From contig NZ_LMKC01000001.1 of assembly GCF_001421355.1 (NCBI RefSeq), forward strand, positions 372,001 to 436,000: a stretch of 64,000 bases of DNA. The letters run 5' to 3'. This DNA comes from Sphingomonas sp. Leaf9. Its GTDB lineage: Bacteria; Pseudomonadota; Alphaproteobacteria; Sphingomonadales; Sphingomonadaceae. The position numbers were made by a program, and so were the translations under genes. Under the pieces are notes generated by a model, which worked only from the letters and a program-made list of their open reading frames with translations, made no database searches and was not told the origin of the DNA. This document shows positions 63,322 through 64,000 of this stretch, piece by piece (positions within the stretch are counted from its first letter, which is position 1; the number at the start of each line of letters is the position of its first letter).

Positions 63322-64000
63322 ATGTCCTGCGCCCCTTCCCTCATCGACGCGCATGGCCGTACCATCCGCTATCTGCGCATATCGGTCACCGATCGATGCG
63401 ACCTGCGCTGCCGCTATTGCATGGCGGAGGCGATGACCTTCCTGCCGCGCGCCAAGCTGCTGAGCCTCGAGGAGATCGCGCTGATCGCCGAACGGTTCGT
63501 GGCGCGCGGGATCGACAAGATCCGCCTGTCGGGCGGTGAGCCGCTGGTGCGACGCGGCGTGACCGAACTGACCCAGCGGCTGGGCCGGATGGTTGGGAAC
63601 GGCCTGTCCGAACTGACCATGACGACCAACGCCACCCGGCTGCGCGAACATGCGCCGGCGCTGGCCGCTGCCGGCATCCGCCGGATCAATGTCAGCCTCG
63701 ACAGCCTCGAGCCCGACGTCTTTAGCTATGTCACGCGCCATGGCGACGTCGCGCAGGTGCTGGACGGCATCGCCGCCGCGCGTGACGCGGGCTTGGCGGT
63801 CAAGATCAACATGGTGGTCCTTAAAGGCCTGAACGAGGAGCATGTCGGCGACATGCTCGACTGGTGCGGGCGCGAGGGGCATGACCTGTCGCTGATCGAA
63901 ACCATGCCGCTGGGCGCGATCGACGAGGATCGCACCGACCGCTTCGTGCCGCTGACCCGCGTGTTCGACACCCTGTCCGACCGCTTCACCCTGACGCGCG
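63322..64000 (+). CDS. moaA: GTP 3',8-cyclase MoaA (partial)
   Basis: 226 codons are visible; the gene runs out of the window. This radical SAM enzyme starts molybdenum cofactor synthesis by cyclising GTP. The first 4Fe-4S cluster is held by C26, C30 and C33 in 'CDLRCRYC'. 'IRLSGGEPLVRRG' and 'RRINVSLDSL' are further MoaA landmarks. The C-terminal GTP-binding cluster domain is outside. It is divergent from the EAL gene. Confidence 0.95.
   Translation, partial: MSCAPSLIDAHGRTIRYLRISVTDRCDLRCRYCMAEAMTFLPRAKLLSLEEIALIAERFVARGIDKIRLSGGEPLVRRGVTELTQRLGRMVGNGLSELTMTTNATRLREHAPALAAAGIRRINVSLDSLEPDVFSYVTRHGDVAQVLDGIAAARDAGLAVKINMVVLKGLNEEHVGDMLDWCGREGHDLSLIETMPLGAIDEDRTDRFVPLTRVFDTLSDRFTLTR

Overview
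The window is high-GC DNA from an alphaproteobacterial chromosome, most likely a sphingomonad (Sphingomonas or a close relative). Supporting signs are a CtrA ortholog (33275-33976), the recG-sdhE-mfd block, an OprO/P-type porin, a GH68 enzyme next to an SLC45-like sugar transporter, RcnB and DUF2336 proteins, and many short intergenic palindromes. I see no insertion sequence, prophage, CRISPR array, rRNA or tRNA. It reads as core chromosome with some accessory catabolic genes.

Layout. 1-2983: end of a chemotaxis cluster (cheR end, cheB, and a large helical protein that may be a CheZ-type phosphatase). 3040-4190: a heme oxygenase and an unknown protein. 4219-9028 (minus): anmK, a membrane protein that looks like a decayed cytidylyltransferase/CDP-alcohol transferase fusion, a DUF2336-like protein and a kinase whose phosphoacceptor His is Arg. 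9130-17180: tyrS, a small YdcZ-type transporter, recG, sdhE, mfd. 17236-23805: oxidoreductase, porin, pyruvate dehydrogenase genes (pdhC, a 72-aa membrane protein, thioesterase, lpdA), and a UspA-like protein. 23806-24207 has no convincing gene but probably encodes a minus-strand small RNA. 24208-32086: M28 peptidase, RcnB/glycine-zipper protein, free-Met-sulfoxide reductase, arfB, pseudouridine synthase, VanY-type lipoprotein, GH43 enzyme, wrbA and pirin. 32180-33976: LysR regulator and ctrA. 34174-45726: L,D-transpeptidase, amidohydrolase, 3-HIBADH-type dehydrogenase, threonine deaminase, GFA protein, bpt, rpmJ, DUF4136 lipoprotein, M14 carboxypeptidase, gpmA, purEK. 45860-49798: divergent S9 and M24 peptidases. 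49930-52409: sugar transporter and GH68 operon. 52399-61090: proline catabolism (putA with its Lrp), an unknown FIST-like pair, a hydrolase-fold protein without its nucleophile, and D-alanine catabolism (Lrp, alr, dadA). 61163-64000: an EAL protein and the start of moaA.

The observations most worth a second look are the non-canonical signalling proteins (His-less kinase beside DUF2336 and a decayed membrane enzyme; CheZ-like DxxxQ protein; EAL protein with decayed REC and GGDEF), the probable anti-Shine-Dalgarno small RNA, and several very regular operators (GH43, LysR/pirin, two Lrp loci, sugar operon). Nothing here was checked against a database; all family calls come from reading the sequence.
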